DNA from: Macquaria australasica
Taxonomy: Eukaryota > Chordata > Actinopteri > Centrarchiformes > Percichthyidae
Direction of reading: 5' to 3'
Length of the DNA: 64,000 bases
Assembly (NCBI GenBank): GCA_005408345.1
Contig: SEMN01000045.1
Location: forward strand, 1,667,001 to 1,731,000
The translations under genes and the position numbers were made by a program. Every line of letters begins with the position of its first letter. The first letter of the stretch is position 1. The notes under the pieces are model-generated. The model did not search any database. It was not told the DNA's origin and worked only from the letters and a program-made list of their open reading frames with translations. Shown in pieces: positions 36,625-48,265 of the stretch.

Positions 36625-39600
36625 TTAAAATGTCTTTCCAGGGTTTTGCTCTGTGTCCTCCACCTCTGTGATCTCTGCCTCAGGCTCAGCTGACAGGGCA
36701 GGACAGAAGAGCTGAAACGCAATACACACAAAAAAAAAACTTTGACAACATTTGTACACAAGTGTTTGGGGTTGGGTATGTGGTTAAGTGTGTGTGTGTA
36801 CACAGTATGGGCGTGTAGCCTACATTGGATGCGTCATTTTTTTCCAGGAAACACTTGTACTTTGACGGGGGGCGAGGAATCGGAGGAAACAGAACCTTAG
36901 ACACTCTGAAACACACACACACACAAACAATGTGCCTCGTGAATACAAATTTTAAACGCACTTTGCTTCCATTTGCATTAGATAAAATAATAATTTGGAT
37001 GTATTTTGTTTTAAAACAAATAGTTGACAAAAAAAGGGAAACCACCAAAGAAAGAAGAAAAGAAGTGCATCCTTCCCTTATCCTCTTTTGCATTTTCTTT
37101 CATTTTGATTGGCTATTTTAGAACTCATACGGGGGGGGTTCTGTTTGCCCCTCAAGGGAGTTCAGGGAGGATGTTTTGCAGTGGCTTTTCAGAAAGAAAA
37201 AAAAGACACTACCAACACCCAAACACTCCTCTCACTTCTCTTTTGTGCACTCTGTTTTTTCTGACTTAACTTCACTGCTTCTGCTGACGTCGGGGTCAAC
37301 TTTTAACAGAGAGGACAGAGTTTATGTTACCAGATTAGAAACAGCTCATGGAGGCAGATAATAAATAAAGCAGGTGTGAAGATAAGTTGCAAGTTTGTGA
37401 GGAACTGTGTGTAAGTTCAGTTAGAGACAGACGCAGTACCTCTGATGGCGTACCAACAGCAGCACAGCCAGGAGGATCATGGGTATTCCAAGCGAAATTG
37501 AGATCATCACCAGAATGTTGAGTTTGTAAACTGACTTTTCCACCGCTACAAACAGACACACGCATAAAGATGCAGATCATACTGAGGTTATTGCATTCAA
37601 AAAATATAACTATCAGGCTGCCGGACATCAACCAATCAACCAATGGATGGAGATGATAAAAAAGTCACCAGCCTTTGGTTAAACCACTATTCGAGATGAC
37701 TTTAACAAACAGCACTCACTGACGGAGTGACTCCACTCGCTCCACTGAGGAGATCCAAGGCAATTAGACAATCTTCTGGTCCTCATCCTCACTCTGTAGG
37801 TGCGGCTAGGATCTGCATTCGGCTCTGTATAAGACAGCTGGTTGGTGAAGTTTTTGAGTCTTTCCTGTTTATAAAAGATAAAGATTCACCAGTAAACACT
37901 CAGAGGGTTAACTTCATTTAGATTGTTCTTAGCAGACTCATGGCTCCTTGAAAAGCTTATCATTATTTAAATAATGTTTTAAAGTTGGTCTTGTTTATGT
38001 GCACCAGAAAATAATGCACTAAATAGTATATCTTATTTCTAGATCAACATCCCTACACACACAGACATTGCTGTACCTGGTCACCCAAGTCCAGCTGGTA
38101 TTCAAAGCATGAGGGGCTGGTGTATTGTCGACTCTGGGGAAGACCCCATGTCACCAACAGGCCTCCATCTTTGACTGATGCAGAGATGTTTTGGGGTGGA
38201 GGCAGGACCTCTGTAGCAAACACAACCACAACATGAGTCAAATAATTGTTAACAACTCTTTGGGGAGGTCTGCTGTGGGCTCTCTACAACCTACAATCTA
38301 AAACTAACCTGAACCTTCATCTTACCAAATGAATTTATGTACCTAACTATTGATTGCATGTGCCTATAAACCTAACACCAACTAACCAACCAAAGTGCCA
38401 GTCAGCCTACCATCAGTCCATTGATACACTGAATAATCTACACATTTATTTCTAAAGAAAAAAGCTTCAATAGTATGGGAATAAAGTTGCAAATTCATGA
38501 GTAGAAAGTCAAAATATTATGAGAATAAAATAATTTATGAGCCGAACAGCGACAGTTGTAAATTCAAGATTTGTTCCTCTGGCAACAAAAAGACTTCCGT
38601 TGTGGGTCTCTGGCCTTTACAATATGAAAGGGGAATTTTAAGTTTTAAAGAAATCTAATTTGGTATGCAATCATCAAACACACTAAACTAAATGCACATA
38701 TAATATACATTCTTTTTTAGCCAAAGTAGTGGCATGGCACTATGGAAGGCAATGTCTCTCATGTCTTTCTGTCTGTTGGTCTTGACTCCTTGCCTCTAAA
38801 TACATTTTATAGCCCTTACAGTTAACTAATCCGAGTAGGTTGATTACTGATAACCAATTTCCAAACTACAATACCAGCACAATTTTGCCTACCATGTGAC
38901 CTTCCAAGGGGCTCAGAAACAATCACATTTTGTATATTGCTGACATAACCTACTGACAGGATGTTGTACATTTGAAACCAATTCACTGTTAAAAAATACA
39001 ATGACATTAAATATAGATTGATCCACTGTTAAGAGTCAAGTGGATAGAATCAAAATAAAGTGCTACCTAGTGTATTATTCAAACAGTGGATGCCATTGAA
39101 GACCATCTGTAGTATTGAGTATTACCCAGCATGTCCATGTCGTATGTGTAGGTGTAGACCGTCCACTTGTCGTGCAGGGTCACCTTAAAGTGGAGGATTA
39201 CATATAAATTCTCATCCTCGGACAGAATCAAAGACCTTGATCCGACTCTTCCTTCAGATGAATGAATGTAAGCTCTCCTCGTATCATTACAAATACTGGA
39301 TGAATAGACAGAGAAAGAGACACGCAGTCAAAATCATTTTTACATTTGAACGTACCTGTATTGTCGATATGTTCATTTTTGATTGCTTGAAGGTGAACAC
39401 TACTCAATGTCCAATTAGAAAACGCTTACTTTTACACAGTTTGGTGTTGATCAGTGAATTATAGTTGTTGATAAAAAACAAAAGAACAAAAGTTCATTTT
39501 GTTCCTAATGTCCTTATTGAGCTATACAGTGGTACAACACAGATTAGGGCATTGTCTCTTGATTCTTGGAGAAGCATTCATGTTCATAAATACTCATCAG

Positions 39601-40541
39601 AAGCTGTGCTATATGGGTAAAGTCTCATTTAACAAAAAATACCTGATATAGACAAAGAACTGAGTATCCTTCTGTAAAGCGTGGAATGACCAGGAGCAGT
39701 TGAGCATATTTGTTGGGCGAAGGACGCAAAGAAAGTTACTTTCCACCGCAGTCCTCTCTATCTCATGCCCGTGCACTGAAGAATTCAGATGTTCGAGCTG
39801 AAAGAGTATCACAGTGACAAAGAACTAAATATAGAAATGCAAAAATAAATCTGTATGTAAGCAGCAAGCACTTATTGTGTCTGTGTGGCCTCTGGAAGTT
39901 AAAAGAACATTTTGATTCTCACTTCATCAAGGAACTTCTCCTCCTGACAGACATCTGGATAGTTGGCCTCCGTCTCATTTAAAGCAGAACATATGTCTGG
40001 AGTTATAGCATGAGGGAAAACACAAATAAAACTGATGTTAGCCGTGGATCGTCCGGTTCTACCTTTTAAGAATGTACACACAGCGACGTACAGACCAGTG
40101 TGAGCATCAGTGCAAGTCCATTGTAATTTAAACATGTCACACAATCTCCTCTGCAGTACACCATGCTTATTTCATCAACGATTTCAGGTTTTCACAGTAA
40201 TTGGGGTGTTGGAGGAAGCCAGTTTCCTTGATTACTGTATACAAGGAACGTGGAAACGAACTGCGACACCACCCTGATGAAGGCAAGCCAAAAATGTTTG
40301 ATGAACTAAGCATAGTGTACTAAAGAAGAGTTGTGGGACATGTTTTAATATTAATAGCCATGGTTCATCATCCATAAAGTTATATTCTCCGTGTGTGTGT
40401 GTGTGTGCGTATGTGTGTAGTGTGTAATGTCAAAAGTGACCCACCACTTTGTGAAGCCCACAAGACCAGCAAACTGGACCAAAATATTCGATGGACAGGA
40501 AACAGCTTCATAGCCAACCTAGGGGTTTTCCACAGGCGTGT

Positions 40542-40589
<48 letters not shown>

Positions 40590-41125
40590 TCTGAGCATAC
40601 AGCGTCTGGCCACATACAGTAGCCTTAGAGAAACAGTTGAATGCACAAGTCATTTCCTAGCTGTTCATACTTCCCTTTTTAAAACCCTACATTTAGAGAC
40701 TGATAGTAAGACATCTCAATGGGCATATAATCAAATACACACACACCACTTTCCTCATATGAGTGTTAATTCTCCTCTTGGTTACATTTAATTGTGAGTT
40801 TTACCAAGATACAGATTTCAGCTGCCTACATAAGCTTTTACATCTTCCACAAAGAAAGAAAGAAAGATCAGAGTCACCAGTTATCAGTACTTTGTTTTGT
40901 TTACACACTCAGCTATACTACTTTCTCTCAAAAATTATAAATACATAAATCCATGATTAGCTATTCTAGGTGTAAGCTTTCTTATGAATACAACATCCTC
41001 ATACAGTATATATCATAATACCATTAGTGTAAATAGCAAGAAGAAGCCATTACCTCCTGCTGTCCTTCCACTCTGTCGCTGACTGTGGTTCTCTGAGTGC
41101 CCTCACTGAAGACAGTGACACATTT
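36625..41125 (-). CDS. Type I cytokine receptor alpha chain (CSF2RA/IL5RA/IL13RA1-like), 5' exon missing
   Basis: Nine exons in transcript order on the minus strand: 41125-41054, 40150-39923, 39797-39643, 39295-39126, 38210-38077, 37864-37720, 37545-37440, 36905-36824 and 36711-36625 (stop). All phases agree and give 392 codons; the signal-peptide exon upstream was not found. Seen: Cys/Trp strand pattern with NMLNCSWSF followed by DTQFFVYI; a proline hinge VLPPPQN before the second fibronectin-like domain; FEYQLDL; the hallmark WSEWS; one membrane span (exon 37545-37440); and box 1 FPPIPRPP in the cytoplasmic tail, where JAK kinases bind in this family. The tail is short (about 57 residues), acidic at the end, with a single Tyr next to box 1. 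That fits an alpha chain that signals with a partner. Which of the named alpha chains it is cannot be settled here. A reverse AATAAA lies at 36330-36335. Confidence 0.85.
40539..40587. repeat. (AC)n microsatellite in receptor intron
   Basis: About 24 AC units, in the intron between the first two recognised exons of the cytokine receptor. A short (GT)n tract at 40391-40409 lies nearby. Confidence 0.9.
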
Positions 41126-41329
41126 CTGGGGAAAGAAGAAGCATGACGTCACGTACTGTACAGAGCTTCAGGAAACCATGTGTTTCTTTCTCTTTCTTTA
41201 TTCTTACTCATGCAAGATCAAAAGAGTTTAAACCCCCTGCACTTAGCTGTTGTGGTTACAACTAAAGCAATGTGTTGATGGTAAATACACCAAAAACTAG
41301 GCACAAGTAAAAGACTGGATCAATAATTT

Positions 41330-43650
41330 TTTTAATAGGTAATTTTTTTTAAAGTAACTGAATCAGAACGTTTTTAAATGAAACGTCTGTAACTTTTTTA
41401 GTAAAATTAAAAACTTTTTAAAACCACCAATTACCAAATTTGTTTTTTTTTTTAAATGAAATTTAAATAAAATTAGTAACTTTTTTTTTTTGAAGTTACA
41501 GAATCAGTAACTTTTTGTATAAAATCTGTAACTTTTAAAAAAAGCAACCAACAAAAAATAAATCAATTAATATTTCCACAGCTGCATTTTATTCCTGGCA
41601 TTGTGGAGAAGGCTTTGAAAAAGCATTTAGACATCCATCTTAGCAAATTCAATTTACAGAAAATACAATTTAACAGCTGAATTAAAAAAAAAAATTAAAA
41701 TAGACTTTCTATTCCGTGTGTGGTCCAAATTTTCTGGTGTGTTTGTGTGATGTGGGGGACTTGTGTCTGTCATGAGCTGAGTTTTCTCTCCCATGACTGC
41801 TAAGTGTCTGAATGTTCCACATACATCTATGTATTTAAGGACCTGTTGATTGGTATGTAATCAGATCATAATGGGGCTCCAGTTAATTACTGCTTTATCA
41901 AAGTTATAAATAAAACATGTAGCCAGTACTACCATCAGTTTACAAAAGTTGTGGGTCAAACCCAGTAAAGGCTGATCATATTTGGATGAGCTCAGACCCT
42001 GGGGGACAGTCTGCGCGCAGCATTCTGTGTTCTAGGTGATCTTAGAAAAAAAGTCTTAGAATAATGACGTTTTCTAAGAACTTCCCCTTACAGTTAAGAT
42101 GAGATCCTGGTAAAGTTATAAGTTATTCACAAAGCATCTTAGCCCATAAGAGAGCTCCTAAAGTAAAAAACTGTTAGGAGTAGGGAGGGGGACTTTTAAG
42201 AGGCTTAAGAGTTTCTTAAGCAGAGGAGAAAATGGATAACGGATAATGTTTGTGGGCGATCTTGTTAGAGATGCGCTCACATCTCCAACGAAAGTGGTGA
42301 CAACTGGAGAAATGCAACAGTACAGCAGTGATGACTTATATGGACTGGCCATCACAGAAATTGATGAAAGCTGAGCCATTTTTCACCAATTAATGTCAAA
42401 TAGATTAAATACTAAAATTACCAGCATGGTAAATAAACATAAGCAAATAAATATAACAATGTATGTGAATATGCTACTGCACAAGAAGGGCTGTGTTTTC
42501 AAACATTTTGTAGGCTACTTTCAAAGTATGGCTTTCAATTTATTCATTACATAAATTAGTATTCATAATTACGCCATGTCTTAATAGAGACTAAATTATA
42601 TGATTAGGCCTATTGATTTCACTGTCCATTCCATGACCATTATCAATGAGGGTGCATTTTTCTTTCCTTTTTTTTTTTGGATCATCCAATCACACCTTAT
42701 AAACAAAATGTGTCATACCTAACATCGGGGTCAACCACATGTGGCCCCAGCTGTTTAGTGGTTTATTAGTGTGAGGAAGTGAGGTATTAGGTGGCTTTTC
42801 GGCTAAGTGGTTGACAAATTGACAGATTGCACTCCTGGGCGGTGTAACTAGTTCAGAGCTACTGAAAGAGTTTGCAGTGACTTGATGACAGCATTCAGAT
42901 GGTGTCCCTTAACAAAACTGTTTGTGAGCAGAAAGTCACACAGCTCATCCAGCTGAGAAAATCTGTCCGGGAGGAGTCAATGAGTTCTTTGTTATCATGT
43001 ATGATGGCTTTAGGAGTATAAAAGGTATGAACAGAGATCATTCTTTGACAGGCCCCTCTGACAACACATGCTGTCTCTGCTATGTGTCCTTGAGCAAGAC
43101 ATTGGATCGCCACCAGCTCTGGGTTGCTGCTCTGTAGCACAGCATGACCTTTGGCCTCTCTGCAAAGTAGGATAAGTAAAACAAATCACCCCTGTGGGGA
43201 TTGATAGAGTAACACAAGCACTGACTGCAGTAAATATATATTCAATCAATAAGGGTAGGCTAAATAACAGAAACACCTCTGTGTATAATGCAACACAGTT
43301 CAACAGCGCCAGAAACTACATCCTCCAAAAGATCATAAAGTTGAATAAACTGGCAACTGAGTGTATATACTGTATATGATTCACACTGTAATAAATTCAG
43401 TTTATCATCTCTTCAAGTGAGATCAGATTTTGGTTTGTTATTCTACATTGCATTATTTTCCTTGCTATTTACCTTGGAAACATGTAGATAACTATTAAGT
43501 AACCAATAACAGAAAACATCAGAAGAAAAAAACGTTCACTAACAACTTTTATACTTACCTAAAGGTGACCATTTGATTAAATTTGGTAATGGGATATTGG
43601 TGCTTGGCATAGACATATTACATAGGGCAAAGGACAGTGTAGCTGCTGCT
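41330..43650. other. Region expected to hold the receptor's first exon; no gene identified
   Basis: 41320-41580 is a low-complexity patch repeating GTAACTTTTT and its near relatives. A minus-strand hydrophobic frame starting at 43303 superficially resembles a signal peptide but has no convincing donor. The signal-peptide exon of the receptor should lie here or further up, but I cannot place it. Confidence 0.45.
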
Positions 43651-43665
43651 ATAAGAAAACAGTAG

Positions 43666-43737
43666 TTCCCTGACCGGGAATCGAACCCGGGCCGCGGCGG
43701 TGAGAGCGCCGAATCCTAACCACTAGACCACCAGGGA
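43666..43737 (-). tRNA. tRNA-Glu (CTC anticodon)
   Basis: Read on the minus strand, 72 bases fold as a tRNA. The acceptor TCCCTGG pairs with the closing TCAGGGA, and A is the discriminator base. The A-box is TGGTCTAGTGG, the anticodon loop GCTCTCA gives CTC, and the B-box is GGTTCGATTCC. A run of four T follows within about ten bases on the minus strand, a Pol III terminator. No intron is present. All key stems appear intact, so it is probably functional. Confidence 0.95.
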
Positions 43738-44188
43738 AGCTGACATAAAATTGTTAAGTCAGGATTTTCTAGACGTATTTTACAACATGGTGTCTTCTTG
43801 TTCTATGCTGTCGCTGCGTATACGACCTTTCTAGTCAGGTTTGGAACTGAAACATCTTGCCAAACCAACCACTTAACGTCAGTCCTGTCCGTCTAATTAA
43901 CTTCGTAACGATTGCGGCCACTTCTTCGCTTCACTCTGGTGCCCCAATTAGAAGTAGGCTCATTGATGCCCCCTGTAGCCGATGGTAGGGCCACTAGGGG
44001 GTGGGCACGCATCACACTCAGGCACTTCCATTGTCTGTCGCTGCATCCTGTTCTGGCCGACTTACTAAATGAATTGCCTGCACATGGGACGATAAAACCC
44101 TGAGCAAATAAACTAAATGAGTAGAGCTAGAGGCGCCATCTTGGCTTAGTTATAGACCAACGCCTTCAAAGTCATCTCTGACTTTGAA

Positions 44189-44196
44189 AAACGAAA
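44189..44196 (+). promoter_or_regulatory. IRF-like site near CARD-caspase leader exon
   Basis: AAACGAAA fits the IRF half-site pattern AANNGAAA, within TGAAAAACGAAAGC. It lies about 60 bases before a good donor (GTAAGT at 44253) that would end a non-coding first exon. A single short motif is weak evidence. Confidence 0.35.
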
Positions 44197-44639
44197 GCAG
44201 CCCGCCACATTTGTTACAGGCACGAAACAACAAGAGGGAAGACTTCAAGACAGTAAGTTACCAACACCACTGTATTGTTGAAGCTATTCTATAGTTTACA
44301 TTACAGTAGTTAACTTACGGTACTTTGCATGACTTTGCATGCAGTTATCGCAGAAAAGGATGTAAGTTGGCTGACTGTGTAATGTAGAAAATGACGGGTT
44401 ACCTTGTATCCCAACTAGCTAGTTAACTCATTTTGAAGACATTCAAAGTCACATTAACGCTTACTTCTGTATTTGACATCAGAGATAATGGTGGTAAAGC
44501 AATGCTGCAACAGTATGTCACACAAATCTTTCAGCTTTCACAGTTTGACTCTACACACCAAAGCCCCAGTACTTAATGGTGTACTTTACTTCTTCATCTC
44601 CTCTTCTTTTTGCTTCTCTTTCTCTATGTCAGATTCAAC

Positions 44640-47241
44640 ATGTCAGCCAAAGACACGGTGAGACGCAATAAAACATTAATCCAGGCGACTTTGTGTGGAG
44701 ACCGCAGGCTAATCCTCAACAAAGTTCATGAGAAGGACCTGATAACTGGACGTGAGTACAACAACCTTAAAAGCATCAACAAAGAAGATGAAGAGGGGCA
44801 CGTCGTTGAGCTTGTGGATAAGATCGTGAATAAAGGAGAGGACACCTGCCAAGCCTTCCTGAACCTCCTGCAAACTGACCAGGATATTAAAACAACTTAC
44901 CCTGAGCTGAAGAACATACAGTTCAACGACACCTACCTTTTACCTAAGCCTGTCCAAGCTTGTGGTACGTTAACATGTATAATTTTGGAATAGAAGTCTA
45001 TGGAGAGAAAGTAGTCTCAATATTATTTGTAAATGTGTATTCCATGATTTGTAACTGAAAAAAAATTTGTATCTGAAAAAAAAAGTGGGAAAGACGTTTT
45101 TCTAAATAGACAGAATAGCTTGTCGCCCCTCAATTAGAGCACATGCATTTACCAACCACAGACTCTATACAGTAACCTATAAATGTAAATATATGGTTTA
45201 AAAAGCTACTGCTAGGTGGTAGAGTTGTTCTGCTGGGAAAACAGCCAGTCCAGGCAAAAAGCGGATGCCAGCTAAACCTACCCCTAACCACCGAGGGGCG
45301 ACGCTACAGGAAACACAATTCTAACGGGAGGGAAACACATTTCGACGGGGGAACGGGCTTCCACACAACACCACTGTAGCGTCGCTATTCTGTCTATTTA
45401 GAAAAACGTCTTTCCCACTTCGAAATCCCGAAAGCAAAAGTAACCTGATCCGTGCATAACACCAGACATTTGTATGCGCAGGAAGCTTTTTGAAAGCGAA
45501 CAGGATCAGATCTGTGAAGCTGAAGTTAAAAGTCTATAAGTAAAATATTTTCAAATCGTTTTTTTTTTTCAGTTACAAATCTTGTTTTTCAGTTACAAAT
45601 CATGGAATACACATTTACAAATAATATTGAGACTATTTTCACTCCATAGAAGTGACTGTGTCTAGTATTCCTCATAAGTCGGCCTATTGTATTTTTCACA
45701 TGAAGCTGGCTTCTTATGGCTTCATCAAAAAAATGCCACAGAGTTTGATGTTTTGAGGTGTAAATCTGTTTCACTCTGATTTCCTCAGATGTCCCTTCAC
45801 AAGAGAGCAAGGGGCGAAAGAAGGTGAGGTTTTTACCTAAAATTGAAACAGTGCACTCTGTGTGACAACGCTTGAGTCAGTGTTTTAAGTTAGACTTTGT
45901 TAAAGAGACACAAGAAGGGCTTTAAATACTTTCCCCTCACAGATAATTACAAGACATATTTTCACCTCAAAGCCTGTGGATGCTTATTAGCCTGTATTAA
46001 CATAGAATATTAGCTTTGTAATATTGTAATACCTCATAATGAAAAGTGAAATTACATGTTAAGTGAAAGTCTTTGAGCATAAAATATTGAAATGTTAGTT
46101 AGTTTCTTCATTATGTGTTTGTGTCCAACTGTGTCTATTGTTTTTAGGACGAGCAGTATCAGTTGAACAGCCAGCCTACCGGCCTCTGTGTAATCATAAA
46201 TAACGAGAATTTCATCTATAGCAATCCAAGAATTGGAACCAACAGAGATGCTCGTACGTTACAGAGCAGACAGAATCACAGGTTTACACTATTGTCCTGT
46301 TTGTTGATGGTTGAAGCTTAACAAGGGTTTTTTTTAATTCAATTTCCTGCAGAAAGTTTGGCAGAGGTGTTCAGCTGGCTGGGGTTCAGAGTGCTGATGT
46401 GTAAAGACCAAACCAGGGACCAGATGGATCGGGCACTGAAATGCTTTGCTTCTCTGAGCGACCTCTCTCAGCTGCAGGAGTTCAATGTTAAGGAGTGGTC
46501 CGGCAGCGAATTCACTCATCTTCAGGAGGCTCCTAAGCATGGCGATGCCTTCATCTGCTGTATTCTGAGTCACGGAGCACAGCGTGTAGTCATGGGGTGT
46601 GATGAGAAGCCCCTCTCCATCAAACAAATAACTAAAACTTTCAAGGCGACCGACCAGTCACCTCTCACCGACAAGCCCAAAGTGTTCCTGATCCAGGCCT
46701 GCCAGGGAGGGCAGATGCAGCGTGGAGTGTTACTCAAAGATCTGCAGGCTGATGATTCTCCTCCACTATCCATCCCTGAGCAAGCTGATGTTCTGGAAGC
46801 CATTGCTACTGTTGAAGACCATCGTGCATTTAGACACACAATAGATGGGAGCTGGTTCGTCCAATCTGTGTGTCAGCAGCTGAAGGAGGGCTGTCTGAGG
46901 TAAATGTAAAACTCAAAATTATATATTTAGCTTGTCTTGTGACTTGAAATATGCAAAAATTAACAACATCCACAATATTTTTGTGTTTTGTAGATCGGAT
47001 GATATGATTGTTACCATGCAGTGCATACTGTGCACTTTTTTGATCATAATATAGGGATCATAATATGTTTTTGTACACTTTATATTGTTTTAGGGGTGAA
47101 GACATCGTCACCATCCTCTGCCGCGTGAACAATGAAGTAGGCCAGAAAGAGGGCTCCAAAGAACCTGGTGAAGCAAAGCAGATGCCTGAAGTTAGGTACA
47201 CCCTGAGGAAGGCGCTTGTGTTGTCACCATATCGCAACTGA
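44640..47241 (+). CDS. casp20: CARD-containing caspase-8-like protease (CARD-casp8 / caspase-20 type)
   Basis: Five coding exons: 44640-44964, 45789-45823, 46148-46253, 46353-46899 and 47094-47241 (stop TGA), giving 386 residues. An untranslated first exon probably ends at 44252 (GTAAGT) and joins an acceptor at 44632. Residues 1 to about 95 form a CARD, beginning MSAKDTVRRNKTLIQ with the segment LITGREYNNL. A short linker leads to the protease: TGLCVIINNENF, ILSHG with catalytic His229, and LIQACQGG with catalytic Cys272. Asp289/Asp290 in the linker could be the inter-subunit cleavage site. MPEVRYTLRKALVLSP ends the small subunit as in caspase-8. The 106-base exon equals the matching exon of the DED caspase nearby in length and phase, supporting descent from a caspase-8 ancestor. 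Known relatives occur beside caspase-8 in non-placental vertebrates. The likely role is CARD-driven initiator or inflammatory signalling. AATAAA lies at 47430. Confidence 0.9.
44998..45649. mobile_element. DNA element with long double inverted repeats in CARD-caspase intron 1
   Basis: The outer ends are inverted: CTATGGAG... from 44998 and ...CTCCATAG to 45649, matching for about 65 bases (both contain TTGTAAATGTGTATTCCATG in one or other orientation). A second inverted pair lies inside: 45084-45120 against 45384-45420, sharing GGGAAAGACGTTTTTCTAAA. AAGT flanks both sides (44994-44997 and 45650-45653), a possible short target duplication. There is no transposase. Confidence 0.75.
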
Positions 47242-48068
47242 AGCTTAATCGCCACAAATCATGCAAACACAGCATACTTTATGTTTTAATTAAGGATGTC
47301 TCAGGAGAAGGGTTTTCTTAAAAATGTACTCTATCTTTTTTATGATTCTAAATCTTTTATTTTTAAATCATCACATTGAATCATTGTCTTTTATATATAT
47401 GTTTTATATATCACAGATTTTTGTCACAGAATAAACCTGTTTTTTTATCACTGGTGGGTCCATGTTTTAATGAGGGGCGGTTAACATAAGTTGTATGGAG
47501 TTATACTACTTTACCAGAACTTTTTACAAACATAAGCCCTAAATGCAGATACTGGTGACATTTGCCCAATAGATTAGTTCCTAATGTAAAAAGGCATTTT
47601 TATTGCCTATGCATATTTAGTATTGGAAACTGTTCCCAAAGCAATATTTTTTTATTGCTTAAATTAAGTAAGTTATTCTTCTTTTTATAGCTTATTCAAA
47701 CACAACCAGTATAGCTTTAGTACATTCATATGAAAATTTTAAAATAGATGCCAAAAAGATCGTAACCAATAACTGCATGATAAAGAGGAAAGCCGTTTAA
47801 GGACTGAATGTGCGTTCTCCTTACAAATAAAGACATATAATGATTGTATATCTTCACTTCCTTTTTTAAAATGTTGCCGTTTATTGCCGCTGTTTTGAAC
47901 TTTTCCTTTTTATTCTTAACAGCTAAAAACACAAGATTTTAAAACGGATTCAACCAGCCCACATTATAAGTCAGTGACTAGAATGTGTGCGCACTTGCGT
48001 GGATGGGAAATACCTTGCCTTTGGATTTGGCTGCGCACGTACAACCGTCTTTACGGTACCACAGCGTC

Positions 48069-48082
48069 GTTGCCATGACAAC
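48069..48082 (+). promoter_or_regulatory. RFX-type X-box upstream of catip
   Basis: GTTGCCATGACAAC is an imperfect palindrome differing by one base from the classical X-box GTTGCCATGGCAAC bound by RFX factors, which switch on ciliary genes. It lies 184 bases before the catip start codon. This placement suits a ciliogenesis gene. Confidence 0.65.
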
Positions 48083-48265
48083 TCGGATTTGTTCGTCTTT
48101 TCCGTATCGGGAAAGAGGCTCCATATAGAAGTACAACCGAGGGCTGCCTGCCAGAAAAATGACAAAAACAACCTGTCTGTAAAGTCTGTCTTATAAAACT
48201 ATTCCAACTACGGACGGACTTATTTTACCACCGAGAGTATCTGCCATTAAATAAAGGCTGCGTTA

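Noticed and set aside
43010..43303. Minus-strand hydrophobic frame as signal-peptide exon of the cytokine receptor
   Set aside because: No good donor follows the hydrophobic core in the needed phase and the downstream frame is not receptor-like.
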